From positions 93,757,756 through 93,821,755 of the forward strand of contig OX104112.1 in assembly GCA_944474755.1 (NCBI GenBank): a stretch of 64,000 nt of DNA. The letters are read 5' to 3'. The notes under the pieces are model-generated. The model was not told the origin of the DNA. It saw only the letters and a list, made by a program, of their open reading frames with translations, and did not search any database. Positions 35,820 through 47,670 of this stretch are shown here, piece by piece (the stretch's first letter is position 1; each line of letters opens with the position of its first letter). This DNA comes from Limnoperna fortunei (Eukaryota; Mollusca; Bivalvia; Mytilida; Modiolidae). The translations under genes and the position numbers were made by a program.

Positions 35820-37225
35820 AAAGCACGTCCGAAAACATTGGATACAAGGTTAATTGTAAGTATAAGTAGTATGTCTGCTGTCTCTTATATTATTGTTTTC
35901 TGTCGAATTTCTGGCCCCACCTACCTACCCTCCTGACACCTTCAATTGAGCCTTGAAATGTGGTTACTTATAATACATGAAGATAAATTATGATACATGA
36001 CTCTTGAAATTCATTCAATTGTTTTACAGTTGTTTCGAGCTAAATTATATATTCGATGTGAACCTTCAATATACAAAAATGTTTCAACGGCTCTCGGTAT
36101 AAATACATCATATATTTTCCGACAATTTATCAACATTTGTTCTTGAACAAGAGTTAAATGAAGACAGAATCAACATGTAATTTCCCACGAAAATCTGACA
36201 TGCAATAAATGAAAAATGCAAATATGATTTGCAGATGTCTGCATTGATATATGTAATGTGTAATATCTGGTAGCTCCATATTCGTGATATTTTCAATATA
36301 GATCAATCCTTTTAGAATAAAATATCATCACGTGCTTGATTTTAGTGTAATGCTACAATTGGATTTGGATTTGACGTTTGGAATTAAGTGCTGAAGAGAT
36401 GATAATCTTCTACAATTATATTAATGAATGTCCGGGTTAACGGCTATTGATATAACGTGAATATTTGACTTATAATTTAAGTTTTTCTATTATAACGGGG
36501 TTGCGTATTAATGCCTAACTTTGATCTATATCACATAATACACACTCTTCCTACGTATAATATGAATATAGGCGCAGCCTAAACGACAGCATTGCACATT
36601 TCCTGAATAATGACGTCACCTTAAAAAGTGCCTGTACATTTCAACTGTCACATGATGTTTTTATTAAGATATGATATAAATAAGTTAATTTGATTGGTCA
36701 AGACAACAACGGGTAGAGGTTTTCAATTGAATTTATTTTTTGATCAATAAAGTTGACTAAATTTATTTTTGGATAAATGACGTTTACCTACGTTTAGTGC
36801 AACCAGTGTAAATAATGGCGGCATTCAGTATCTACGGCGATCTGTTTGATGAATTGACATTAATTTGTTACTTTTCTTTGGTCGTTAAAGAAAAAAAGTT
36901 ATAGATTTAAGATAAAACTTAGTTGTGTGTTCACTTTTATTAAAATCAAAAGATGTTTTATGTAACAACATTTGGTATGAAAAATCAACAAAATATTCGT
37001 TAGGTTGATTCCGTTAGGTTGTAAAATACACAAGAAACATAGAATTGAGATTATTTAAAATTGTAAGAATTATACATCGTTTTCAATGAATTTATCGGTA
37101 TATCAACAAAAGAAAACTGTTTTGCTCATCGCTCTTCCATTAAAGAGTCCCAAACTGCTTTGGAGAATACCAAGCTTCATCTTTGATATGTAACGTGTTC
37201 TCAAATGTATAGAGAATATACGCTT
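35820..37225. other. Intergenic, no gene recognised
   Basis: AT-rich. A CRE-like TGACGTCA occurs near 36610. A short frame beginning ATGGCGGCATTC at 36815 stops after 29 codons. Confidence 0.45.
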
Positions 37226-37228
37226 ATT

Positions 37229-37353
37229 GCCTGCAGTTGACGATGGTATACTAGATTACTACACGATAAAATAATAATACCACCAGAGACGAAGGCGAGG
37301 TTGGTATTCTTTTCTGAGCGAGGTGATCTAATATACTACACTCAGTTGCAGGC
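37229..37353. repeat. Imperfect inverted repeat with nested hairpin
   Basis: GCCTGCAGTTGA…GTATACTAGATTAC (37229-37259) is the approximate inverse (about 23 of 31 positions) of 37323-37353. Inside, AATACCA (37276-37282) and TGGTATT (37312-37318) form a second stem. Probably an old foldback element. Confidence 0.45.
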
Positions 37354-37359
37354 TGAATG

Positions 37360-38730
37360 TGACATATTACACGGAATACTGTATGTTATGTGTCTATCGT
37401 TTTTTTTAAATCCAAATGCGCAACTTAAGAGGTATGATCCATTTCTGGTCTCAGAGGGTTTTTTTCAGAGGTGATATTTTTGAGAAGGGTGGTAATCTTG
37501 ACAGAATTGTTCTATTTATATAGGAATTGTTATTGTACTAGGATGTGGGCTTAGATTAGTTATTACACTGGAGTAATAATACACTCATTTTAACCAATTA
37601 ATTTTTTTTTAACTTGTATAATGTGTAATATTGGTACATATCAGACCTCATTTCTCTCCGCCATGTTTAACCTTTTAACTTCTTCAAGACAGCAACAATT
37701 TCCTAAAAAAAATTAGCTCGAGACATCTTTGACATTTTTACACGGCATGGTGTCGTAATTACGACTTCTGTTAATATTTTATTGTACTGATCGAGTTTGC
37801 GTGTTAATGTAATGTTTACCCAACGAAAAATATGCACTATAAAACTATTACGTGTCCAATAAAATCTTATAGAAATTTCTTTTCTTTCTTCAAATTACTG
37901 CTTTAAAATGAGTTGATGCAATCATTTCTAACAGTTATTTGAATAACAGATCGATATGATTTTGCGGACTACCTGAAACCAATTTCAGCGCTCATGCCTA
38001 TCGTGGCGATTTAATTACGTCTTTAAGCGATTTGTTGATTGAATGGCATAGTGAATTATTCTTAGAATCCTCAGTAGGACTGCACGATCCTGCCTCAGTC
38101 AGAGTGATGAGAGATTGGATCCCTTGAGAAACTTTGTCACATTAACTCAACATGCATTACATTTTAAAGATACTGCAACGCATAAACTGACGGAGTCGTC
38201 TTTTGAATTTAGTTGTGATGTCATCTGTAGATACCATCTAAGGTAAGTTTTATATTATAAGTTTACTTAAAACTTTATTTTCTGCTAAACTTAGGTTAGA
38301 CAAATTTGGAATCGTTTTATACAAAAGATTGACTTTTTATTACGTTCGTGGTAACTGTTTTATAAAGATAATACAATTGTGCCTTATTAAAATCAACAGT
38401 TTTGAAGAAGTAATTCCAGCGTTTGTTAAATACATAAACTTGTATGATATGATATACCTATATCTACAGTAAAAAGGGAAAAGCTATTTCGAAAACTTAA
38501 GTGCTTCGTCTCTTATTTTATTTCTTCCCTTTTCTTTGTTTTGTTTTCTTTTTCCGTTATTTTCTTTTGTTGTTGTATTGATATAGATTTTTTTGTTTAT
38601 GCTTTTTGGTGGGGAGGATTAGTTTTTGTTGTTTCTTTGGATAAAGTATTAAGACCCCGCTTGCATGAATTTTTTCTAGCTTTCACGTGTCTATTATACC
38701 CGTTTAGAACCCCACGACTTTGACAGGACA
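37360..38730. other. Intergenic; possible isolated 5' exon end at 38242
   Basis: AT-rich, no frame. CTAAG|GTAAGTTTTA at 38238-38252 is a near-perfect 5' splice site after a stretch (38080-38242) of less AT-biased sequence, so a non-coding first exon is possible but unproven. Confidence 0.25.
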
Positions 38731-38737
38731 CTTCAAA

Positions 38738-38851
38738 CATTGTAAATTAAGGTTTAATTCAAGCACTCGAACGCACAACGCCAGCGTTCACGCAACTTTT
38801 ATACATTAGTAAATCTACTGACTACTTAGACCACTCGTCCACAGAGGCTCC
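38738..38851 (-). repeat. SINE head fragment
   Basis: The plus-strand end TTAGACCACTCGTCCACAGA followed by GGCTCC is the inverse of a tRNA-like SINE head; the body has degenerated. Confidence 0.45.
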
Positions 38852-38854
38852 TAC

Positions 38855-41800
38855 TTTGTTTTCAAAATTACCTTAATATATCATGTTAAACAAGACAAAC
38901 CAAAGCACAAACTTAATTGGTATTCTGATCTCTTAAATGTGGATCAGCAATAAAATTACGTTAATATAAACATTTTATTTATTTATTATCAACTAGGTCC
39001 GCATAACTACTGACTATTAATGTATTGGATTTCAGATAAGTAGCTGAGAATATCTTATGTATTATTTATTAATTAATGGTCGATTGTGTATTGAAGTCAA
39101 TAGCAAGAGATCTAATGATCTGAATATTTTGTTCCCGTTCGGTCTTTTGTGTTCATGACTTCATTAATACTTCATTAATTATAATTCAGCATGAGATTTT
39201 AAGTAATATCTTTATACTAACTGTATTGAGAAGATCAAAATCTAACGGTAAGACTATATAAAAGTTTACAATATGTGTTATTTATGTCATTGAATTTGTG
39301 AGTCTAACATTTTAGGGAGAAAACGCAAAAGGCATTATATAATTGATGTAAATATATCAAGTTATTTTGATACTTTAACGTAACAAAACAAGTCATCAAC
39401 TTATTGCTCTATGGGCGAAATTAGCTTAAAAAATAATTATTGTCTTCAGTGTCGTTATGGTTTGGTTTATTTTCTGCATGTAGACCAGAATCAAAAGATA
39501 ATTCGACAGTAAAAACTCTCATGCTGACTATTATTATTTTGTTACTTTTAAGAGTATTGATTATTAAACCAATACAAGCAATCGGTCATGATAACCTATC
39601 TACTATTAATCGGTCTGTTTGTTTTTAATTCTATTAATGATTTAAATTATTGCAATATTTTTTACAATGTTTTCTACCAAAATATCAATTATTTCTACTT
39701 ATTTTTGTTCAAATCGTTCCTTGCAATCATTTGGGATAAATGTTTTATGAAAGAAAAAAGGAATCCCATCTTCCCTAGGCAGTTGTACATAACCACAAGC
39801 ATGCACGCTCTTATATCAATTAATATTTACCAGCAATCAGAAATAAATGTTTGAGGATATCGTGATGCACAACTCTTACAATTTCTATCCGCGCTAACAA
39901 ATCCATAAATGTGTAATTTATAAAGAATATTGTTAACCTTGTCAAATGTTGGAAAAGAATTTATGAATGTTCACCCTAAAGTCTTGTTATACGTTTACAA
40001 AAATAAATCAAGTCTATGATGTCATTCCCCTGGTTCACATAAGATCCTTATTTGGTTTTTTTATATTCCTCGATTGTATTGTCTGCAGTTTTTGCTTTAA
40101 CGGTCTATTTAAATGAGCTTTAAATTACAGAATTCTTTTTGTAGATGTCTGAAGATAAAACATAATTCAACATTTCATTTATTATTAGGCAAGGCTCATT
40201 CTTACACCATTATAATAACAAAAGCCAATTTTACGATGAGCACATTTGCTATCAGACAGTATCATATCCTAAATCTTCACAAGTAATATATACTTTTTGC
40301 AAAAGTTACACCCGTACTGGTCAAAGCAAACATAAACTGTTACATAATAAACAATACTCATGACAATACGACAAAAAAAGAATAGAGAATATCATTACAT
40401 AATACAAACAAGATAATAACAGCTAGTTAAATGCGTGTATTTAAAATATTTTTATTATAATACTTTGACCAATGTGGACCCTATGTTCGTAGTGCCAATG
40501 ACTGCTTTATAAAGTCGCATACAATTGGAATCAATATAAGTCCTAAATAATTTTTTTAAGTTATCAGCTATCACAGGATTGCAATTAAATAAATTGCAAT
40601 TTAACATTTAACATAAATGCAGTCGTTGACGTGGTCTTAACAAAGCAGTGAACATACTTATATATAAATACTATAACCTCTACAATTACAATTCTGCAAA
40701 TGTCACACCATAGCATGCATTAGAATTCAACAGTATACAATTGTCTTGTTGTTTAAATGTACATTACAAACCAAGTGTGTCATATATATTCGAAACATGT
40801 TAAATGATTCCATTGTTAATTGACCTATTATTCATATTCATGATATTGTTCAATTGTTTTTCAAGATTGCAATCGATAAATATTTTTAATAAAGAACTCA
40901 ATAAATATAAGCACGAAACGTACTCCCATAAAAGTGTTATTTCTATCTTAATTTAGTATTCAAATTACCCATAAATGTGGGACAAATATATTTTGATATC
41001 ATTTATTTGATTTTAATAATTTTCTTTTATAAGAATTCTACCATATATGAAAAAAATTCATAGACGAGTGTTTACTCCTATTTTAATGACTGATAGATAT
41101 ATGTATGAAATAAACTTTAAAAAGATTGCTTACATATAATCCCTACATATATCGCATGCCGTCAGACTTGAAGATGTTTTGCTTACTGTAACCCCTAAAC
41201 ACCATTATTTAAATTTGTGTCAAACGCCACAAACTATCTGACAGTAAATATGCCGTTAATTAAGAAATGATTTACACTGTATTAGGTTCAGTCGTTTGGA
41301 TACAATATTAACCCGAGAGAACTGTCCATTTACAATCGATCGAACAAGAAAAAAAAAGAGTGACCGCTATTTATCATGTTGATGGGGCAAATTGGTCTAA
41401 ACACGGACTTAATTTAGATAGATGATGACGAATGAAGAAAGTGCGAAAGATTAGTCTGAATGAAGAAGTTTTGGCCAGCACATCATTGTGATATAAAAAA
41501 ATCCTAAACCAAACAAAAACAAGTCAATTTTGATTTGTTTTTATGAAGATCCGACCCTATTTATAAATAACGAAGGTAATATGTTGTGTGACTAAAGTAA
41601 ATACCGTTTTCTATTTAATAAAATACCCATGAGTAAACTTGATGTTGACATTCCCTGGTTGGTTATCCGTTATATATTCAATTTACTATCGAATGGACAC
41701 ACTGTTTGGAAAATATCCATTAATATATTGTCACAGAACCCGTCTATATACTCTAACATTACTATAAATCTAAAATGAACCGTCAACTAATTAAGGGTCT

Positions 41801-44400
41801 TACACAAATCCTTTGTCAAACTTTGTCATACACATACTATCAATACTATACTAATAATGTTAACATTAGGAGACATATGCAAGATGTAAATCTGTACAAA
41901 GGAGAAAGCTAGATACTATTTATGTTACTTAAATATATATATTAAATGCTTAAAGCGCTAGTGAAGATATCATAAATTCTGATGGAGAACTTTGGGCGTA
42001 CAAAAAATTTAAATAAGAAATGCTCCCTTGTAATATAGTTGTAATCGTAATAAGCAGCAATGCATAAAAACGATTAAATAAAAAATGCAGCCTTTGAACT
42101 TTTTGGTAGAATAATTCATCAGCTTGCAAGTTTTTGTTAAAATTGTGAGCAATCACAGGTTTTTACGCCCATATTTATCAAAAATTGATCCGTATGCATT
42201 GCATGATGCATTATTTAATCTTTTCCTTACGATATTCCATGTAAAACGAATCATTGATTAAACCTATCATTGTAAGTAAAACGTATGTAAAAAAATTCAT
42301 CTACTATGCTTTATTATATAATCCACATGATTTCATACAAAAGAGAACCAACGCGATTAATCAAAACTTGAGCATATCACATTCATCAGTAAACGATACC
42401 GTGATTTCATGGTAATAATAATAAAAAGTAATTCAATGCAGCTGCAAAAGTCAAAACTATCTCGTCCCTTCGGAAACAAAATTAAAGTAATTCTGACAAA
42501 TGCTACTCTAACTAACTGAATATTGTAAAATGAACGTATCATAACCGTACCATTTTGTGGCTGCTATTCGACCTTGAGAAAATAAAAAAATATAAAAAAA
42601 CCGTCGTGTTTTCACCGTTTTGAAGTATTGCAAAGATCGGTTACCCACAATTATAAACTATTGAAATCTTTAAGACTAAGGCATTTAAAGACTACTTTTC
42701 TATAGCATATAGATCATATACCGTTGCTGGATTGTTCATTGATAAGAACCTAATGTGTTGCAATAAAACAAGTCTTTGCTTACATATGGTCAGGGCTTAG
42801 CGAACCAAACTTGAGTCAAATCTAAGAATTAAGTTATAATGTTGTGTTAACTACATAGAATCACCATGGTATTTTGAGGATAATAATTTGTGCTTTGTGT
42901 AGACAATCATTTTCTGCATTTTACCTCTGTCTGATGTCTATATGATTTTTGACAGATTGCGACGAAACCAATTATCTATACAGACTAAAACACATAACAT
43001 AAATCAAATCTTAAAAAATCTATTCTGGAAAATTTCCACGTTAACAATGTATAGATCGCCTTGATAAATTTCGCTTTTTTTCTACAAACACTAATATTAA
43101 TGCAACCATGGACAAAAGAAATTGGACTTCAAAACTTGACAAGCCGTCTATACAATGTCAATTATCAGAGAAACATGTTAAAAGATAGCATAGGAACGGA
43201 AACTATTTTCCAAATATATCGTTATTTAATGCAAATACCAAATTATCTCAAGAAACTTCAATACCCATTTAACCATGACACGGAGTTGATTTTCTCAAGA
43301 TAGAATTGAGACAAAAAACAACCATTGTTATTAAAGTGTTCATAATTAATGATACAGATATTTGAGATACCATTTACAGATAGAGTATTGGTTCTACTTT
43401 GTCAATGTTTGTACTATAAAATAATTTAGATAAACTTTGCCAATAAACATGCCAAGAACAAATCTGTTTATATGGCAACCACAGTCTGGGTTTTAAATTG
43501 TATGGCTTCCGATGATAGTGAAGACTGATGTAAGGGCGAAGTGAATGATCAAGTTGAAAACCATAATTTAGAATCGTCTGAAACAAACAACGCAAATTGA
43601 ATATAAAAGTGACAATTTATATGAAAATCTGTTGATTAGATCAATGTTGCCAATTTTTCAGCGACCGATTTTCTGCACAAATAAACATTTCTTTATAACA
43701 ACGTCTATCTTTCTAAAACGTTGGTAATAGACGATATGTCGTAGGAACATACTTTTAAGTGCTGCATTTTAACGACTAATTTTGGATTACATCATGCACT
43801 TAACTTATAAACGTGATGGCAAGATAGAATGAAATATTATCTTCATTTAAAAACCGTAATGCTAGAAAAGACATAACATAAAAATTGTTAGATAAACACT
43901 CATATTTGCATTGTTTCAAGTGGCTTGAATGCTGACAGGTAAACAACTGAGAATCAGACACACACTTTAACATTTTAAAGATAAATAATAAAATCTTCTT
44001 TTTGTGAAAAAAACTCACATTCCAGTGGGTACAACATGTGCTTGTCTCTCTTACTTCTTTCTTTACTGGTATGAGGTAAAGATCAGAAAACGTCGGCTCA
44101 TTTATTTTTATTTTACCTTCCGCTATGAAGTCATGTCACTGAACAACACGAGGTTAGCTTACTATTTATATTGCATCTATCTAATGGAACTTTCAATTCA
44201 GGACACTGAAACAACTATCAGGTTGTTTTCATACCTAGTCATTTTTGTAAATACACTAGAGATACAAGCTTCATCAGCTACGGTACGGTGTTTATGCTAG
44301 ATCATGCGCTTTCAGAATAGACAATGTTGTTTATGTTGGTGGGATACTTATCAACAGAAGTATACCAAGTTCATGTTTAATGGGATTTTGTTTTTCTTTA
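38855..44400. other. Long AT-rich intergenic stretch, no gene recognised
   Basis: Short frames of 61-98 codons (for example 39588-39854, 43061-43303, 44004-44300) have AT-driven composition (Ile, Asn, Tyr, Phe), no motif and no splice context. No RNA gene or tandem repeat was noticed. Confidence 0.45.
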
Positions 44401-44405
44401 TGTAA

Positions 44406-44605
44406 GGTTTTAAGCCAGTTTTAGCAATTTTCAGCTGTATGAAGGAAAAGAGGAACAACCGGCGAGAACCGAAAACTGCTACAGAAAAACTTGATTCTTT
44501 ATAATTAAGGTTTGAGTTGAAGTTAGCATCGAACTCAATAACCCAGTACATACGCTGATCATTAGTCTGAATAGTTACCTAGATCACTGACCACTGAGGC
44601 ACCTT
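44406..44605 (-). mobile_element. SINE copy, strongly diverged
   Basis: GGTTTTAAGCCAGTTTTAGC, AATTTTCAGCTGTATGAAGG and the right end ACCACTGAGGCACC follow the order of the minus-strand SINEs in this window. Confidence 0.5.
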
Positions 44606-45106
44606 TCTTATGTAGTCCTAGATTTAATTTGCCTGTGTATATGTATTATAATTAAATAAACACTAAAAATTTACAACATGATTTTTGAAAAAGCCATTTT
44701 GATCTCAATCCTTAATAACTAAAAAAAATAAATTGACATTTATTCATTTTGTGTGAAGAATTAAATGAACAATAAAAGAAGGTAAGGAGCGCTCTTGTTG
44801 TTTACTTTAAGAAGTAATATTGTGTATAAAATGATTGTTTCTTCTTGATTGTTTTTTATATATTTATGGCCGCAGAAATTTATCTGATATTAAAATACCT
44901 TCCACCAAGATATAACTGAAATATATCAAATATAAAGTCTTGCATTACTGCAGAGCAATTTGTATATCAATAGACCCAAGAGCATAAGCATACAAATTAA
45001 TCAAAGAGAAGAAATAATGACGTTTATTAGAAGAGAGCTATAAGTTCTTGTTTACATTTATTTACTTCAAGCCTACTGAATTAACGTGAACATTGCAAAC
45101 AAAACA

Positions 45107-45418
45107 ATGCGTTCTAAAGAAAACAAGAAATCAAATCGAATAATGGTTAAATTATTGTATGACAGATCCTTTACGGTCGCTGTATATGCAGACATCTGTT
45201 ATTTATTAGTTTTTATTGGATTCGGATTACTCACTTTCTGTATTTGTGTTTTTTTGGTTTTTGTTTTGCTTTGTATATGTTTGTCTATATCCGGATTTGT
45301 AATTGTCCCTTTTTTCGGCTCTTGTTGTTCGGTCGGTTTCATTGCTATTTTTTATGAATCAAATATGTGTATAGCATTTCAACACAAAACCAGTCACAAG
45401 TCCGAAGCCCGTAACTGA
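45107..45418 (+). CDS. Hypothetical small membrane protein frame (doubtful)
   Basis: From the first in-frame ATG at 45107 the frame encodes about 103 residues: a basic start (MRSKENKKSNR), then two to three hydrophobic stretches rich in Phe, Leu, Val, Ile and Cys, and a polar end HKTSHKSEARN. Hydrophobicity of this type can arise from T-rich DNA by chance. There is no recognised family, no splice or promoter support, and it lies 160 bp upstream of a retrotransposon insertion. I doubt it is a gene. Confidence 0.15.
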   Translation: MRSKENKKSNRIMVKLLYDRSFTVAVYADICYLLVFIGFGLLTFCICVFLVFVLLCICLSISGFVIVPFFGSCCSVGFIAIFYESNMCIAFQHKTSHKSEARN

Positions 45419-45576
45419 CATATCTTGTTTACTTTTGTTATTTGTTAATACGTGAGCATTAATTCATAATAATATGTATTGATTAGTTTTTTTTAGTTGA
45501 GATTTTTGCATTTCAAGAAGACTTGTTTTTAAACATAAAGTAATTTCAATATTGATTATAGTTGTTAATATAATAG

Positions 45577-46710
45577 TATTGTCATAAATGGCAATTAACA
45601 GTCAATACAAGTAAAACCAAAATTATTGTTTTCCAAAAGAACGCCAAGGCAAGTCAAATTTCTAATAATTTCTGTTATAAAAATAATATATTAAATGAAG
45701 TGAAAGAATTTAACTTCTTAGGCACCATTATTTGTCATACAGGAAAATTTATGTCATCTCAGGAACTTTCCAAAAAGGGATTAAAAGCACTATTTTCTAT
45801 TAAAATGTACATGTCTAACTTTAAACATATACCAGTAGAACTATCATGTAAATTATTTGACAATTTAATCAGACCTATAATTTTATATAACAGTGAGACC
45901 TGGTATATGGATGATTATTTGCCTTTTGAAAAGGTACACAATAAATTTTGTAAAAGTGTTTTGGGTGTAAGAAAAACATCATGTAATATTGCTGCAAAAT
46001 CTGAACTTGGTAGATTACCACTAGATTCTTTTATTAAAACACAAGTTATTTGCTATTTTTCTAGACTAAACTGTATAGATATTAACCCTCTCGTAAAAGA
46101 AGCATTCTATTTGAATACAAATCTCCACACAGATGGTGTGTATACTTGGTATAGCTTTGCTAGATCTGTAATGACGGAATTTGGAATAGACTATGAAAAT
46201 TTTGAAAACGATAAAAGTTTTAAGGAAATTAAGTTAAACATAAAAAGAGAAATCAAAAAGACTATTAAAGAGAAATATGATGAACTTGTAATAAATAAAA
46301 TATCTAGCTTTGACGCTTCTTCGAAATTATACCTTTACAGCAAGCTAAAGTCTGATGTTAATGTTTCAGACTATTTAAATCTTCAAAACTTTAACAGTAG
46401 AAGAATACTTACCAAACTACGCATTAGTGACCATAACTTAGAGATTGAACTTGGTAGATACAAGAATATACCAAGAGAACAAAGACTCTGTAAATCTTGT
46501 AAAATAACTGATGATGAAGCTGATTTCTTTTTTCATTGTCAAATTAATAATAATATAAGAAGAACATTTATTGATTTTATACAAACAAAATATGTTAATT
46601 TTAACCAGCTTGATGCCATTGATAAATTAATTTTTGTTCTTAACCCAAATATGGATGTTTTACCCATGGTTGTTGATTTTGTAAAGCAATCATTTGAGTT
46701 GCGACAATGA
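45577..46710 (+). CDS. Reverse transcriptase C-terminal part of a 5'-truncated non-LTR retrotransposon
   Basis: The open frame starts right after a TAG at 45574. Recognisable sequence begins at 45589 with WQLTVNTSKTKIIVF, the palm/thumb border motif of LINE reverse transcriptases. Then come EFNFLGTII, LFDNLIRPIILYNSETW, EKVHNKFCKSVLGV and AAKSELGRLPL, the usual C-terminal landmarks, and a Cys/His tail LCKSC…DDEADFFFHC, ending at 46710. No RNase H follows. The catalytic YADD region and the endonuclease are absent, so this is a truncated copy. The frame has no stop over ~375 codons, which suggests a fairly recent insertion. I place it near CR1/L2/Jockey-type elements without a firm clade. It has no start codon of its own. 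Confidence 0.8.
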   Translation, partial: YCHKWQLTVNTSKTKIIVFQKNAKASQISNNFCYKNNILNEVKEFNFLGTIICHTGKFMSSQELSKKGLKALFSIKMYMSNFKHIPVELSCKLFDNLIRPIILYNSETWYMDDYLPFEKVHNKFCKSVLGVRKTSCNIAAKSELGRLPLDSFIKTQVICYFSRLNCIDINPLVKEAFYLNTNLHTDGVYTWYSFARSVMTEFGIDYENFENDKSFKEIKLNIKREIKKTIKEKYDELVINKISSFDASSKLYLYSKLKSDVNVSDYLNLQNFNSRRILTKLRISDHNLEIELGRYKNIPREQRLCKSCKITDDEADFFFHCQINNNIRRTFIDFIQTKYVNFNQLDAIDKLIFVLNPNMDVLPMVVDFVKQSFELRQ

Positions 46711-46850
46711 GATCCACATTGGTCAAATTCATACATATTTGTAAATACTATATTATCTTAGGTTGTATATGTACAGTAACATGTTCATTGTTTTTGTATG
46801 TTTGTGTATGCTTAACCTCTTGGGGTTTATTATGCAATAAAGTATAAAAT
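46711..46850 (+). mobile_element. 3' UTR of the retrotransposon at 45577-46710
   Basis: A short trailer ends TATGCAATAAAGTATAAAATC. AATAAA at 46836-46841 is the likely polyadenylation signal and lies close to the probable element end. No clear target duplication was found. Confidence 0.5.
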
Positions 46851-47505
46851 CTACGCCAATTCCACATATTTGCAACATTTTCTTTAAATCATTTTGCCTT
46901 TTAACTTAACATAATGTTTGACCGGTAAGTCCGTGGAATCAAAACAAATGTACACAAAATAATTTGTCTATAGTGATCGTGATGACGTACATGGTTTTAA
47001 ATTTGTAAGTAATTTCTTTCTCGAATTAACATATAGTATTGTTAATTTACACGGAACATAGGTATCATTGTAATGCAAGATAGCAGAAAATCACCTTCAC
47101 ATAAAGCGCATTACCTGCGACGACTTCCACTTATGTTATTAAAGACCAGTCATTTTTCAGTACGGTATTTTACAACGCTTAAATTAGTAGGTTTGTAAAA
47201 AGAATAATTGTAAGGTTGCCAAAATTTGAAATGAAAATTAAAATAGGCAGTCAAGCGACTTCAGTGTCATTTTGTATCTGCAGGTTCAGTTGGCTGTTTT
47301 TTAAGTTATTTTTCATGGTGTTCATATGTTCAGGATTATCAGGATGTATCCCAAATGGTAATTACTCGTAATAAAAACAATTGTACAAAATTTACATTTC
47401 AAATAGAAATAACAAATGTTTTTATTATTATTATCATTTTCTATTCTGTTAAATTGTATTGTGTATGTAAACAAAGTTGCTGGTATAGGGACATTCCGAT
47501 TGTAG
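46851..47505. other. Presumed upstream intron or intergenic DNA, no gene recognised
   Basis: No coding content is visible. If the splice acceptor at 47657 is real, this belongs to the intron before the alpha-kinase exon. Confidence 0.4.
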
Positions 47506-47508
47506 TAT

Positions 47509-47591
<83 letters not shown>

Positions 47592-47594
47592 TTT
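47506..47594. repeat. (ATTT)n microsatellite, ~22 copies
   Basis: An uninterrupted ATTT run about 60 bp before the predicted splice acceptor of the alpha-kinase-like exon. The reading frame that crosses it (YLFI repeats) is not a gene. Confidence 0.95.
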
Positions 47595-47645
47595 TACATA
47601 CTGGTGTCATTGTTTTATGCCTGTCATGCACCATATTTAATGCGA

Positions 47646-47657
47646 TTTTTTTTTCAG
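47646..47657 (+). other. Predicted 3' splice site before the alpha-kinase-like start codon
   Basis: TTTTTTTTTCAG ends at 47657: a pure pyrimidine tract directly followed by CAG. The exon would begin at 47658 with 13 nt of 5' UTR before the ATG, implying a non-coding upstream exon. Confidence 0.6.
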
Positions 47658-47670
47658 ATACATGTAAACC

